This document shows, piece by piece, positions 5,069 to 5,205 of a stretch of DNA of 5,205 nucleotides. The position numbers and the translations under genes are program-made. The notes under the pieces were generated by a model. It was not told where the DNA came from. It did not search any database and saw only the letters and a program-made list of their open reading frames with translations. Position 1 is the first letter of the stretch; the number at the start of each line of letters is the position of its first letter. Source of the DNA: Pseudomonadota bacterium (GTDB taxonomy: Bacteria; Pseudomonadota; Alphaproteobacteria; Rhizobiales; Aestuariivirgaceae); contig JAEKFU010000201.1 in NCBI GenBank assembly GCA_016522385.1, forward strand, positions 1 through 5,205, read 5' to 3'.

Positions 5069-5159
5069 CTCAGCTTGGAACTAGTAAGACGGCGAAAAGC
5101 CGCATCAGCAGGGCTCAACAAGAGTGACGCTACTAGCGATCCTTTGGGATCGCTTTTTT
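5069..5159 (+). ncRNA. Candidate small RNA of about 90 nt
   Basis: The inference rests on a promoter-like sequence upstream, a strong intrinsic terminator at the end, and no ORF between. Internal pairing is possible: CTAGTA (5081-5086) with TACTAG (5131-5136), and a small CGGC / GCCG hairpin with loop GAAAA (5090-5102). The long-range pair overlaps the first two bases of the terminator stem. I do not recognise a known family. The terminator could instead belong to a longer transcript. Confidence 0.3.
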
Positions 5160-5172
5160 GTTTCTGCTGATG
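5103..5172. repeat. Inverted repeat flanking the terminator
   Basis: CATCAGCAG (5103-5111) and CTGCTGATG (5164-5172) are exact 9-bp complements on either side of the terminator hairpin. In a read-through transcript they could pair and place the terminator at the end of a larger stem. Confidence 0.4.
5135..5159 (+). terminator. Rho-independent terminator
   Basis: A perfect 8-bp stem, AGCGATCC / GGATCGCT, with tetraloop TTTG is followed by a T-run (5154-5159). The strand is set by the T-run on the right; there is no matching A-run on the left, so it is not bidirectional. Confidence 0.88.
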
Positions 5173-5205
5173 GTCTGATTGGGTTCAACTTGAGACGTTT
5201 CAGCC

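Noticed and set aside
4693..5121. 142-residue minus-strand ORF
   Set aside because: The composition is rich in Cys, Ser, Arg and Gln without any motif, no ribosome-binding site is evident, and it overlaps regulatory-looking sequence.

Overview
The window looks like chromosomal or large-plasmid DNA of an alphaproteobacterium. By eye it is moderately GC-rich. The style of the LysR, SDR and cysteine-hydrolase proteins, and of a decayed secreted TPR protein, resembles Hyphomicrobiales or Rhodobacterales. That placement is inference from protein flavour only; there is no rRNA or other strong taxonomic marker.

The left half (1 to about 2170) is sparsely coding and partly decayed. A membrane-anchored coiled-coil protein of unknown function runs off the left edge on the minus strand (1-430). 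A possible 71-residue ORF lies directly upstream and overlaps its start (424-639). A plus-strand sequence resembling a MerR-family metal-responsive promoter (840-870) precedes a signal-peptide plus TPR gene that is split by a net one-base frameshift (954-1360). Its start codon sits in a perfect hairpin and overlaps a 20-codon leader ORF. From 1446 to 2048 there are remnants of small minus-strand ORFs and a diverged direct duplication of about 105 bp (1560-1661 and 1944-2048).

The right half (2174-4619) holds three intact genes. A GcvA-type LysR regulator (minus, TTG start) is divergent from a short-chain dehydrogenase/reductase-like protein (plus). A perfect 17-bp palindrome between them is the likely operator. 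Converging on the SDR gene is an isochorismatase-family cysteine hydrolase (minus) with its own start signals. The simplest reading is a small catabolic or detoxification locus: LysR senses a small molecule and controls the SDR-like gene, and possibly the hydrolase. The substrate cannot be read from sequence. The SDR-like protein lacks the catalytic Tyr and Lys, having Ser and Arg in their places, so it may not be an ordinary oxidoreductase.

The right end (4620-5205) has no convincing protein gene. It does contain a strong plus-strand intrinsic terminator (5135-5159) with a promoter-like sequence about 100 bp upstream, so a small RNA is possible there. No CRISPR array, tRNA, rRNA, intact insertion sequence or recognisable attachment site was seen.
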